Assembly (NCBI GenBank): GCA_964493205.1
Contig: CAZBMJ010000035.1
Span: forward strand, 1 to 22,541
Source of the DNA: CAZBMJ01 sp964493205
GTDB lineage: Bacteria; Myxococcota; UBA727; JABDBI01
Length of the DNA: 22,541 nt
Direction of reading: 5' to 3'
The notes beneath the pieces were generated by a model. That model was not told where the DNA came from, ran no database searches, and saw nothing but the letters and a program-made list of their open reading frames with translations. This document shows positions 1 to 6,855 of the stretch, in pieces. Positions within the stretch are counted from its first letter, which is position 1. Every line of letters begins with the position of its first letter. A program made the translations under genes and the position numbers.

Positions 1-151
1 CTCAGATTAACTAATCAATACTTATGGGTAATCATATGGTCACGCTACGTAGGGATGACGTGAAATAACCATATATGTTATCTATTCAAACCCTCAATCT
101 GCCGCCTATGCACAAATTTGACCTTAATTATTAGAATTAGTAGGTATTTAG
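1..151. other. Non-coding left flank with small inverted repeats
   Basis: I see no coding region here. The stretch lies downstream of the minus-strand DUF2505-like gene. It contains the perfect palindrome CTACGTAG (45-52), set inside TCACG (40-44) and CGTGA (59-63). Further out are ATATGGT (34-40) and ACCATAT (68-74), which pair with an offset. No run of T follows on either strand, so it is not a clear terminator. It could be a hairpin or a protein-binding site. Confidence 0.3.
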
Positions 152-655
152 CTACGGCATTGAGTCATAAAATGTCTTTTGTAGGTCAGGTTCAGTTTCA
201 TAACTTTTAACAAGTTCACTTACAATAACATTCTCGATCATCTTGCCTATTATGGGTAAGCTTACGGTTATTTTGCCAGACATGCTTCTAAGGCAGCCAT
301 TTTTTATGCTTTTAAGCTTAGCCATACCTTCGCCATTAAATTTTAGGCTCTTACTTAAGGGAGTGATCTTCCAGTGGATAGTATGATCTTTTAGTGAAAG
401 TTTTGACTCTTCTTGCCAAGTAATCACTCCATCGCTTACCATGTTTTTAATAGCTGATGGTAAATTAGCTTCTTTTTTTACTTCAAAGATCCAAGTTTTA
501 TGCTCTTTTTCTTCTGTAAAACTTATAAGTTTACGGCTCTTAAAACCTAGTTCTTTTTCAATAATTGTATTTAGAGTTTCATGATTAAGATATTTTTCAA
601 ATTTTTCTAAGGAAATATTTAAAAATTTATGTTCTAACTCAAATGTTGTTGTCAT
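152..655 (-). CDS. DUF2505-like protein (START/SRPBCC-type fold)
   Basis: A soluble protein of 167 residues with no signal peptide or membrane segment. Its pattern of alternating strands and a C-terminal helix, with the stretch WKITPLSKSLKFNGEG in the middle, resembles DUF2505, a lipid-binding-like START/SRPBCC family with no established function. The open frame extends upstream to 724, but I choose the ATG at 655: it is preceded by GGTGGAG at good spacing and starts MTTTFELEHKF, as a compact SRPBCC domain should. The gene overlaps the 3' end of gltS by 17 bp, so the two are probably translated together. Why a START-like protein would accompany a glutamate carrier is not evident. The family assignment is from memory of sequence style and is moderate. 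Confidence 0.6.
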   Translation of the reverse strand: MTTTFELEHKFLNISLEKFEKYLNHETLNTIIEKELGFKSRKLISFTEEKEHKTWIFEVKKEANLPSAIKNMVSDGVITWQEESKLSLKDHTIHWKITPLSKSLKFNGEGMAKLKSIKNGCLRSMSGKITVSLPIIGKMIENVIVSELVKSYETEPDLQKTFYDSMP

Positions 656-2060
656 AATTTTCTCCACCCATAATTTCTGCTTCACCTTTTCTAAGTAGTG
701 TGGGTGAGCTTGAAAACCATCCAACGAGTATTTTGGATAATAATATACAAATAAAAAATCCTGCGATTAATACCAACGCTGGCCACATTATTATTCCTTG
801 ACCAACTAAATGAGGAATTAGACTAATAATAGAAATTTCAGCAAAAGCCACTCCAAAATAAGAAATACCAAAGTCTTCAAGGGCTCCTGATTGCATATCT
901 GGATCGACAATTCTTATTAATATCATAGACGTTGCCACTGAACCGGTGTTCCAGCCAAACATAAGCATCGATCTCTCAAACCAAAAATTATGGCATAAAT
1001 GTCTGCCTAAAAACCAAACAATGCACAAAGTAAATAATGTTCCAAAAATAAACATAATAACTAAAGGCAAAGCAAAGCCAAAAACTACATTAAGCGACAT
1101 AGACGCTATTCCAAAAGCTACTAAAAAATCTGTCACCATAGAGCCTATACGATGGATTAAATGCTGATCTACATAGCGTCCTACTTTGATAATATTTAGT
1201 AATTTTTGTAAAAAAGCGCCTGTTAAAAGTGCCACACAAAAAGTAGGTACCGATAACCCGCTTAAAGAGTTGACTAATTCAGTGATTGCATAGGCAAATA
1301 CAGAAGTCGCTATAACAATTGCAATATGCCATGTTAAGGGATCAAGAGCTATGGGGCTTACTGTTTCTCTTCCCATGGATTGCTGCTCTTCTTCTGGTAC
1401 AAATCCTGTTTTCATACTGATGGGCATTTCAGAGACTGATTGAATAAGCCTAGTCCAGCCTAATCTGGTGGCAATATTAATAATCACCATGCCTAATAAA
1501 ATAGCTATTAAAATACCTACTGTTGCGCAAGCATAGCCGATACTTAGAGCACCTTCAAAACCATAGGTTTCTAAAACAGAACCGATAGCAGAAGCGGTGC
1601 CGTGCCCACCAGCAAAACCTGCGGGCAAAAGTAACGCAAAGCCTTTGGGTAAGTTAGGAAAGAATGGGGTTAGAAAAATTAGACCAAATAAGAGTGAAAA
1701 ACCATATTGACCAAATATTGAGCAAAGATTGTAGAAAAAAGTATCACCTGACTGCTCTAGCGTCTTTTTCAAAGAAAGAGATTTTTTGCGCTTTCCTAAA
1801 AAAAGGGTTGAGAACAATAGGACAACTAAAAAACTTGGATAAGTAGCAATATTAGTTTGATTATTTAGATTTACGCTAAAAGGCAAAATATTTAAGTATT
1901 CTTTTCCTAGAAATAAGGCCATTACGCCGGCTATAATAGCGCTTGGTACATAGGTATTTTGTAGTACTTTAATGCGATTTCTTAATAAATGGGCGATCAT
2001 GATCAGCGTTGATATTATACCAAAATCCACTAATACAGGTAGTGATGAGGCAAAAGTCAT
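639..2060 (-). CDS. gltS: Sodium/glutamate symporter GltS
   Basis: An inner-membrane carrier of the ESS family that imports glutamate with Na+. The 473-residue product is hydrophobic throughout, with about ten or more membrane segments. The family pattern is clear: the N-terminal LVDFGIISTLIMIAHLLRNRI, then PSAIIAGVMALFLG, the glycine-rich re-entrant loop AGGHGTASAIGSVLETYGFEGA near residues 150-170, and a second internally related half. E. coli GltS is about 400 residues; the extra length here lies in the central cytoplasmic linker (SMKTGFVPEEEQQSMGRE) and the C-terminus. The ATG at 2060 has a strong Shine-Dalgarno (AGGGAGGAAATC just upstream). It is the first gene of a two-gene unit with the DUF2505-like gene. 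For an organism living on peptides or host amino acids this uptake route would fit, but that is inference. Confidence 0.9.
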   Translation of the reverse strand: MTFASSLPVLVDFGIISTLIMIAHLLRNRIKVLQNTYVPSAIIAGVMALFLGKEYLNILPFSVNLNNQTNIATYPSFLVVLLFSTLFLGKRKKSLSLKKTLEQSGDTFFYNLCSIFGQYGFSLLFGLIFLTPFFPNLPKGFALLLPAGFAGGHGTASAIGSVLETYGFEGALSIGYACATVGILIAILLGMVIINIATRLGWTRLIQSVSEMPISMKTGFVPEEEQQSMGRETVSPIALDPLTWHIAIVIATSVFAYAITELVNSLSGLSVPTFCVALLTGAFLQKLLNIIKVGRYVDQHLIHRIGSMVTDFLVAFGIASMSLNVVFGFALPLVIMFIFGTLFTLCIVWFLGRHLCHNFWFERSMLMFGWNTGSVATSMILIRIVDPDMQSGALEDFGISYFGVAFAEISIISLIPHLVGQGIIMWPALVLIAGFFICILLSKILVGWFSSSPTLLRKGEAEIMGGENYDNNI

Positions 2061-2181
2061 GATTTCCTCCCTAAAGGTAATTGCTAAGTGTTAAAAATGC
2101 CTATAATAGGAAACCTTGAGTGTATGACATGTTTTAAATGCTTTGGCAAACTGTTCATTTTTTTAGAAAAAATAATTTTAG

Positions 2182-2209
2182 TTGGTTTTATTGTTTTTTG
2201 TTTTATGAT
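2182..2209 (+). promoter_or_regulatory. Putative sigma-70-type promoter for the lipoprotein/trmL unit
   Basis: TTGGTT (2182-2187), a 16-bp AT-rich spacer and TATGAT (2204-2209) lie about 45 bp before the lipoprotein ATG at 2254. The 193-bp gap between divergent gltS and this gene also holds T7-AG-A6 around 2157-2170. The match is partial and the background is AT-rich, so this is tentative. Confidence 0.35.
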
Positions 2210-2253
2210 CTAATTTGTATATTTATAGTAATTTTATTTTAAAGGGCGTAATT

Positions 2254-3318
2254 ATGAGTAAAAAACATCTTATCTTGTTAAGTGCTTTTTGTTTTTTCTC
2301 TTGCAAAAATAACCTAATCCCTCAAACAGATATACCCTTTGAAGTGCTTTATCTTGATTCTCCCATAACCGTAACTAAAGAAAACATGGGTGATATGCGT
2401 GCAGAGATAGAAGGTAGCCTTGCTTCTAGTAAGGGAATTGTTCTTGCTATGCCTAGTGGCCCCGGCTTAGTTCCCCCAGATCATTGTTTAAATAAAGCCA
2501 TAGAATGGATGGAAAAAAAAACTGAAGAAGGAAGGATCCCTAAGACTACTTTGAATGCTCTTCAATATGCTCTAGGTGTACCAAATGCCACCCAATGTCC
2601 AAGCTTTAAAACAGAAAGTCTTATTAATTTTGCCTTAGGTGAATATTTGAATTCAGCTGAATCTAGCGGCAGTGGTATGTTATTAGATCTAGTAGGATCT
2701 TATATTAAAGGCCTTGAAAAAAATGATTGTTTTAAAGGAATGGCTACTAAATTTAGAAATCGAATCAAACTTGATAAATTTTTATTTAATGTGGGTAAAA
2801 ATACTTTAAATATGCCTCTGCCACCCATAGAAATGTATTATGTGGGTAATTCATCATTAACCAATAAAGATTTGGAAGAAAAAAATGCTAAAGCAGACTT
2901 AGCTAAAAAAGGTGATATTGTATTACTTGCTAGGACACCTAACACTAAAATAGGTTTTCTAGGTACTATTGATTTTGAGACTGTTGATTTTGAAAAAGAA
3001 AAAATAGAAAAAATCGTTGATGCTAGTGCTAGATTAGTTATGTTCTTTGGCCCTTATATTGAAAAAGCTAGCTATATTAATGAAGGTGGACAAGAGTATT
3101 TTTATATTCCAGATGGCGAATTTTCTTTTTCCATAGGATTTAGAGGCACAGTAGACCCATCTGTTGGTATGGATGGTGTAGATATAGGATGGTGTTTTTA
3201 CAAAGAGTTAAAAGATGAAGCTAAAGAAAAACACAGAAAATATCAAGATAAGTATGACCCCAATAAAAATAAAAGAGAAGACCAGGAAAGAAGAAGCAAA
3301 TATACCCCGGCCACATAA
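2254..3318 (+). CDS. Predicted lipoprotein, unknown function
   Basis: I do not recognise the family. The 354-residue product starts MSKKHLILLSAFCFFSCKNN, a short type II signal peptide with lipidation cysteine at residue 17, so it should be anchored on the outer face of the inner membrane or in the outer membrane. Four further cysteines occur in the first half (for example PDHCLNKAIEWM and ATQCPSF), which could form disulfides in the periplasm. The middle is mixed alpha/beta. The C-terminus from about residue 315 is dense in Lys, Arg and Glu and probably disordered. I choose ATG 2254, not the upstream in-frame codon at 2215, because AAAGGGCG sits in front of it and the signal peptide then begins with charged residues. 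The charged tail overlaps the start of trmL in another frame. Confidence 0.75.
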   Translation: MSKKHLILLSAFCFFSCKNNLIPQTDIPFEVLYLDSPITVTKENMGDMRAEIEGSLASSKGIVLAMPSGPGLVPPDHCLNKAIEWMEKKTEEGRIPKTTLNALQYALGVPNATQCPSFKTESLINFALGEYLNSAESSGSGMLLDLVGSYIKGLEKNDCFKGMATKFRNRIKLDKFLFNVGKNTLNMPLPPIEMYYVGNSSLTNKDLEEKNAKADLAKKGDIVLLARTPNTKIGFLGTIDFETVDFEKEKIEKIVDASARLVMFFGPYIEKASYINEGGQEYFYIPDGEFSFSIGFRGTVDPSVGMDGVDIGWCFYKELKDEAKEKHRKYQDKYDPNKNKREDQERRSKYTPAT

Positions 3319-3790
3319 AAAAGATATTTTACTCAATCCACTGTTACATATAGTGCTAGATAGACCAGCTATTGCAGCTAATATTGCAGCCATTGCCCGC
3401 ATGTGTGTAGCCACTCAAAGCGTGTTGCATGTATGTGGACCTTTGGTTTTTGATAATGCAGATAAAACTAAATGGCGTGCAGGATTAGATTATTTTTATG
3501 GATGTAGAATCCATTTTCACCAAAGTTTAGCACGTTGTTTGCAAGTATTAAATAAAAAGCCCTGGCTTTTAGAAGTAGGCGGACTAAAAACTCCTTGGGA
3601 AGTGAGTTTAAAACAAGGTGATGTGGTTATTTTAGGACCTGAGACTGCTAGTATTACTCAAGATGTTCTAGATACTTATAAAGAAAGAATTATAACATTG
3701 CCTCAATTAGGGCCGGTGCGTTCTCTCAACTTGGCCCAATGTGCAGCTGTAGTAGCTTTTGAGGCCGTTAGGCAGCAAAGTTTGATATAA
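3254..3790 (+). CDS. trmL: TrmL-type tRNA (cytidine/uridine-34-2'-O)-methyltransferase
   Basis: A SPOUT-fold (SpoU/TrmH superfamily) methyltransferase that would use S-adenosylmethionine to methylate the ribose at the tRNA wobble position. Family landmarks are the first strand and motif 1 LLHIVLDRPAIAANIAAIAR (usually with NTGN), the TrmL hallmark WRAGLDYF, motif 2 VVILGPETASI, and knot motif 3 QLGPVRSLNLAQCAAVVAFEA. E. coli TrmL begins right at the first strand; this protein has about 27 extra, Lys-rich N-terminal residues. The start is uncertain: ATG 3254 overlaps the lipoprotein gene by 65 bp, and ATG 3215 in the same frame is possible too. No ATG occurs close to the conserved strand. The normally near-invariant Gly of motif 1 (NTGN) is replaced by NIAA. 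Function is likely, but the exact target base is not provable here. Confidence 0.8.
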   Translation: MTPIKIKEKTRKEEANIPRPHKKDILLNPLLHIVLDRPAIAANIAAIARMCVATQSVLHVCGPLVFDNADKTKWRAGLDYFYGCRIHFHQSLARCLQVLNKKPWLLEVGGLKTPWEVSLKQGDVVILGPETASITQDVLDTYKERIITLPQLGPVRSLNLAQCAAVVAFEAVRQQSLI

Positions 3791-3840
3791 ACTACAATCC
3801 TCAAAAAAGGCGCACTAAACAGGCGCCTTTGTAGTTTTAT
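3790..3840. terminator. Bidirectional intrinsic terminator
   Basis: AAAGGCGC (3806-3813) pairs perfectly with GCGCCTTT (3823-3830) across a 9-nt loop. An outer arm ACTACA/TGTAGT (3791-3796, 3829-3834) extends the stem, and it is followed by TTTTATTTAA on the plus strand. It lies between trmL and the convergent TRL-like gene, whose stop codon (3837-3839) falls within it, so it can serve both strands. Confidence 0.8.
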
Positions 3841-4154
3841 TTAATTCTAGCACCGTCTCCTGTGACGTGGATACACTGGCCATCAAACATAAAATTTGGA
3901 TGTAAAATAAAATCTATTTTATGTTCAGCCTCAGCTTTTTTTAGTACTTCATCAATCATGCCCTGGCTCATGCCTGAAGACATAGCAAAATTATCCTTAC
4001 AAAATGAAGATTCTACTTGGCCAATATTTTTCAAAGAAGCACTATCAGGTAAATTACGATGCTTCATAGAAGCAGCATTAACCTTTAAGAGATCCATTTT
4101 ATGAGCACAACCAGTAATACCTATTACAATACAACACAATAATAATTTTTTCAT
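3837..4154 (-). CDS. TRL-like small lipoprotein (second of a pair)
   Basis: A 105-residue lipoprotein beginning MKKLLLCCIVIGITGCAHK, with lipidation cysteine 16. The mature part contains a single helix, GMIDEVLKKAEAEHKIDFIL, followed by FDGQCIHVTGDG. This parallels the neighbouring gene (SLEKALEKAQKAL, then YIKECIIVTGIG), so the two are distant paralogues. The layout resembles the TRL-like family of small secreted or lipid-anchored proteins, whose role is not established. Two cysteines (in SSFCKDN and DGQCIHV) probably form a disulfide. The start at 4154 is supported by an ATGA overlap with the stop of the preceding gene, a classic sign of translational coupling; the frame stays open upstream to 4184. 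The assignment to TRL is by eye and moderate. Confidence 0.65.
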   Translation of the reverse strand: MKKLLLCCIVIGITGCAHKMDLLKVNAASMKHRNLPDSASLKNIGQVESSFCKDNFAMSSGMSQGMIDEVLKKAEAEHKIDFILHPNFMFDGQCIHVTGDGARIK

Positions 4155-4492
4155 TTGTAACCAATCCCTGTAACAATTATACATTCTTTTATGTATACGA
4201 AGCCGTTAAGACTGCTGCTACTGGTGGACATATCGTTGACGTAGCGCAATCTTTGACCTTTTTTAAGAGCTTTTTGAGCCTTTTCCAGAGCCTTTTCTAA
4301 TGAAGGGGCCCCACCGGTGGGTATACCAAGAATTGTAGTTTGACACGATTCTCCTCTGATATTACCAATGGATTGTGCGGGATGTAAGTTATCATCAAAC
4401 GAGACCATTTTTACTTGATGAGCCCATCTATAAGTTTGGCATCCACCCGATAAAAAAGCGAGTAGGGAAGCCAAAACAAAAATTTTTTTCAC
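4151..4492 (-). CDS. TRL-like small lipoprotein (first of a pair)
   Basis: A 113-residue lipoprotein starting with GTG at 4492: VKKIFVLASLLAFLSGGCQT, with lipobox SGGC. The upstream in-frame ATG at 4597 would add 35 residues that do not look like a signal peptide, whereas AGAGG sits properly before the GTG. The mature part has GESCQTTILGIPTGGAPSLE, an Ala/Lys-rich helix, then RYVND and ending ECIIVTGIG. This order (SC..ILG...G.AS, helix, V.D, ....VTG) matches the TRL-like family pattern. The two cysteines are placed like those of the next gene. The genes overlap by 4 bp and must be co-expressed. Function is unknown; a periplasmic or outer-membrane-anchored partner pair is a reasonable guess. 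Confidence 0.7.
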   Translation of the reverse strand: MKKIFVLASLLAFLSGGCQTYRWAHQVKMVSFDDNLHPAQSIGNIRGESCQTTILGIPTGGAPSLEKALEKAQKALKKGQRLRYVNDMSTSSSSLNGFVYIKECIIVTGIGYK

Positions 4493-4574
4493 AATAATAA
4501 ACCTCTTATAAACATAACAGTCCAAATAGCATAATGATCTATCAATAAGTAAAAAAAAATCAAGTGTCTTAAAG

Positions 4575-5087
4575 TTATATCCCACTGACAATTTCATAGT
4601 TATAAGGAGCTTTAACTGCAGGTTTTTTTCTTAAGACCATGCGATTTACATCTTTAATAGAAACCCATTCATCTTGGTTTGGTATATTTAGCAATGCTTG
4701 TTCATTGAAATAAAAGACTACTTCATATAAATCTTTTTCTAATCTTTTAATATGTTGAACGAACATACCTAAATTCAAGTTTTTTACTCTTGAAAAATGA
4801 TTTTCTAAACGTTCTTTTAGGCGTAAGTAATTAAATTTTCCTTTTGGGTCTTCTGATGCTGCATTATCTTCAAAATCAGGTGCTACAAGTGCTAAAACGC
4901 TTTCCACTGATTTTTTTTCTAATGCTTGTTTATAAACTTCTAAAAAAGCTACAATGCTTTTGTTTTGCAAACTATATTCTACACTAGTACTTGGTATGAA
5001 CTTAGCTTTGCAGCCAAGAATGCTAAATGTAAAACCAATAAATACAAAAAATGTTGCGAGTTTCAGGAAATAAAAAATCTTTTTCAT
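4575..5087 (-). CDS. Predicted lipoprotein, NTF2/SnoaL-like
   Basis: A 170-residue lipoprotein with a 26-residue type II signal peptide (MKKIFYFLKL...SILGCKAK). The mature part contains the pattern IVAFLEVYKQALEKKSVESVLALVAPDFED, followed by a second helix and several strands (LYEVVFYFNEQALL, VNRMVLRKK). That order of a long helix, a short helix ending in a D-F pair, then a curved sheet is typical of small NTF2/SnoaL-like domains, which bind ligands or partners but are not all enzymes. No catalytic residues can be named. It is transcribed with the two TRL-like genes, 82 bp ahead of them, and divergently from oppA, with only 76 bp between. The fold call is by eye. Confidence 0.6.
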   Translation of the reverse strand: MKKIFYFLKLATFFVFIGFTFSILGCKAKFIPSTSVEYSLQNKSIVAFLEVYKQALEKKSVESVLALVAPDFEDNAASEDPKGKFNYLRLKERLENHFSRVKNLNLGMFVQHIKRLEKDLYEVVFYFNEQALLNIPNQDEWVSIKDVNRMVLRKKPAVKAPYNYEIVSGI

Positions 5088-5163
5088 GCTTTCATACCTA
5101 TGAGAATTTTTTTGATCAATATAATCATTTTAAAGCTTACTATATTTATTGGTGGATAAAAAC

Positions 5164-6852
5164 ATGTTGAAAATATTTTGGCGAATTTTTATTTCTTGTC
5201 TTTTCATAAGCCTCACTTCTTGTTCTGGATGTCAAAAGAAAACTCCTCAAGAAAATATAGAAAATAAAGTAATCAAAAAGTCCATTACTATTGGTATTGC
5301 TCAAGAGCCTGATTCACTTTTTGTGCCTTTTAAAGAAATGTTAGCTTCTGAAGAAGTTGTGCGTGCAGGGGATTATAGCTTAACTCATTTTAATGAAAAT
5401 TGGCAGCTAGTTCCTTGGTCTGCCAAAGAAATACCTAGCAAAGAAAATGGCTTACTTGAAATATATCAAGAAAACTCCCAAACTAAAATGCGTACTACTT
5501 GGCACATTAAAGAAGATTTTTTTTGGGCTGATGGCAAGCCATTAACTGCAGAAGATTTTGTTTTTGCTCATAAAATTTATACAGATCCTAACCAAGAAAT
5601 ACTCGATAGAACTATCGTAGAAAAAATCGAAAAAATGGAAAGTATGGGTGAGGATAAACGTACCTTAGTTGTAACATGGAAAGAACCTTATGCTTATTAC
5701 AATAATTATTCGCAACATGAAGCATTACCTAAACATATATTAGAATCTCTTTATAACCAAGCGCCTGATAAACTTAAAAAATCTAGTTTTTCTCAAACTC
5801 CAGTATTAGCAGGAGCCTTTAGTATTAAAGAGTGGATCGCAGGCAGTCATATTGTTGCCCAAAAAAATCAATATGCTAAAGGGGACGTAATACCAAAATT
5901 GGATGAAATTATTTGGCGTATTATTCCACAAACAAATACGTTGGAATCAAATTTAGTCTCGGGGACTATTGATGCTATTTCTAATCCAGGTCTAGATTTA
6001 GAACAAGCACTAGATTTTGAGAAGCGTTATAAAGGTCAATATGATTTTCACTACACCGAAGGCTTAGTATGGGAACATATTGATTTTAATCTAGACAACG
6101 ACATATTAAAAGATAAAAACGTGAGATTAGCTCTTGCTTATGGTGCTGATAGAGAAGGTATTGCCAATAAACTATTTCATGGAAAACAAGCTGTTGCTCA
6201 TGCCACAGAGCCACCAAAATCTGTGTATCATAATGCCAATGTTAAAAAATATGTTTTTGACCCAAAAATAGCCAATGAACTTTTAGAAAAATCAGGTTGG
6301 GTAAAAATTGCTGGCAAAGAAATTAGAGAAAAAAAAGGACAAGAACTTAAGCTTATTTTTATGACCACTTCAGGCAATAAAGGGCGGGAACAAATTCAGC
6401 AATTATTGCAATCTCAATGGCGCAGCATTGGAATCAATATTGAAATCAAAAACCAGCCAGCCAAAGTCTTTTTTGGAGAAACTTTGCGCAAGAGAAAATA
6501 TGATGCTTTAGCTATGTATGCCTGGGTAAAAGATCCCGTAAAAGTATCTGATACTACTGTAAGATGTGATTATATCCCTAGTGAAAAAAATAATTATCAA
6601 GGCCAAAATTTAAGTGGTTGGTGCAATCCTAAAGTTGATGCCTTAGTAAAACAAGCCACCAAAGAACTAGACTTAGATAAAAGAATAAAAATTGCTCATC
6701 AAGTTGAAGAGCTTTTTGTGGAAGATCTGCCTTCACTGCCCTTATTTTTTAGAGTTGATGTAAGTGTAACTAAAAAAGGTTTATCAGGATGGAGCCCCAC
6801 GGGTACATTACAGCCAGTTACTTGGAACGCTCAAAAATGGTCTTGGAATTAA
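5164..6852 (+). CDS. oppA: Dipeptide/oligopeptide ABC importer, substrate-binding lipoprotein
   Basis: The binding protein of a peptide-type ABC importer (SBP family 5), 562 residues. It starts MLKIFWRIFISCLFISLTSC, with lipobox LTSC and lipidation cysteine 20, so it is tethered outside the inner membrane. Family landmarks are the first strand ITIGIAQEPDSL, the segment WHIKEDFFWADGKPLTAEDFVFAHK, the hinge-side INIEIKNQPAKVFF region, and the late FVEDLPSLPLFFRVDVSV. I choose ATG 5164 because GGTGG lies 8 nt upstream; the TTG at 5149 would put that ribosome site inside the gene. It is followed by oppB after 3 bp. Substrate could be peptides, nickel or other compounds; the family does not tell. 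The lower-domain sequence DTTVRCDYIPS...SGWCNP is typical of the peptide/nickel group. Confidence 0.88.
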   Translation: MLKIFWRIFISCLFISLTSCSGCQKKTPQENIENKVIKKSITIGIAQEPDSLFVPFKEMLASEEVVRAGDYSLTHFNENWQLVPWSAKEIPSKENGLLEIYQENSQTKMRTTWHIKEDFFWADGKPLTAEDFVFAHKIYTDPNQEILDRTIVEKIEKMESMGEDKRTLVVTWKEPYAYYNNYSQHEALPKHILESLYNQAPDKLKKSSFSQTPVLAGAFSIKEWIAGSHIVAQKNQYAKGDVIPKLDEIIWRIIPQTNTLESNLVSGTIDAISNPGLDLEQALDFEKRYKGQYDFHYTEGLVWEHIDFNLDNDILKDKNVRLALAYGADREGIANKLFHGKQAVAHATEPPKSVYHNANVKKYVFDPKIANELLEKSGWVKIAGKEIREKKGQELKLIFMTTSGNKGREQIQQLLQSQWRSIGINIEIKNQPAKVFFGETLRKRKYDALAMYAWVKDPVKVSDTTVRCDYIPSEKNNYQGQNLSGWCNPKVDALVKQATKELDLDKRIKIAHQVEELFVEDLPSLPLFFRVDVSVTKKGLSGWSPTGTLQPVTWNAQKWSWN

Positions 6853-6855
6853 ATA

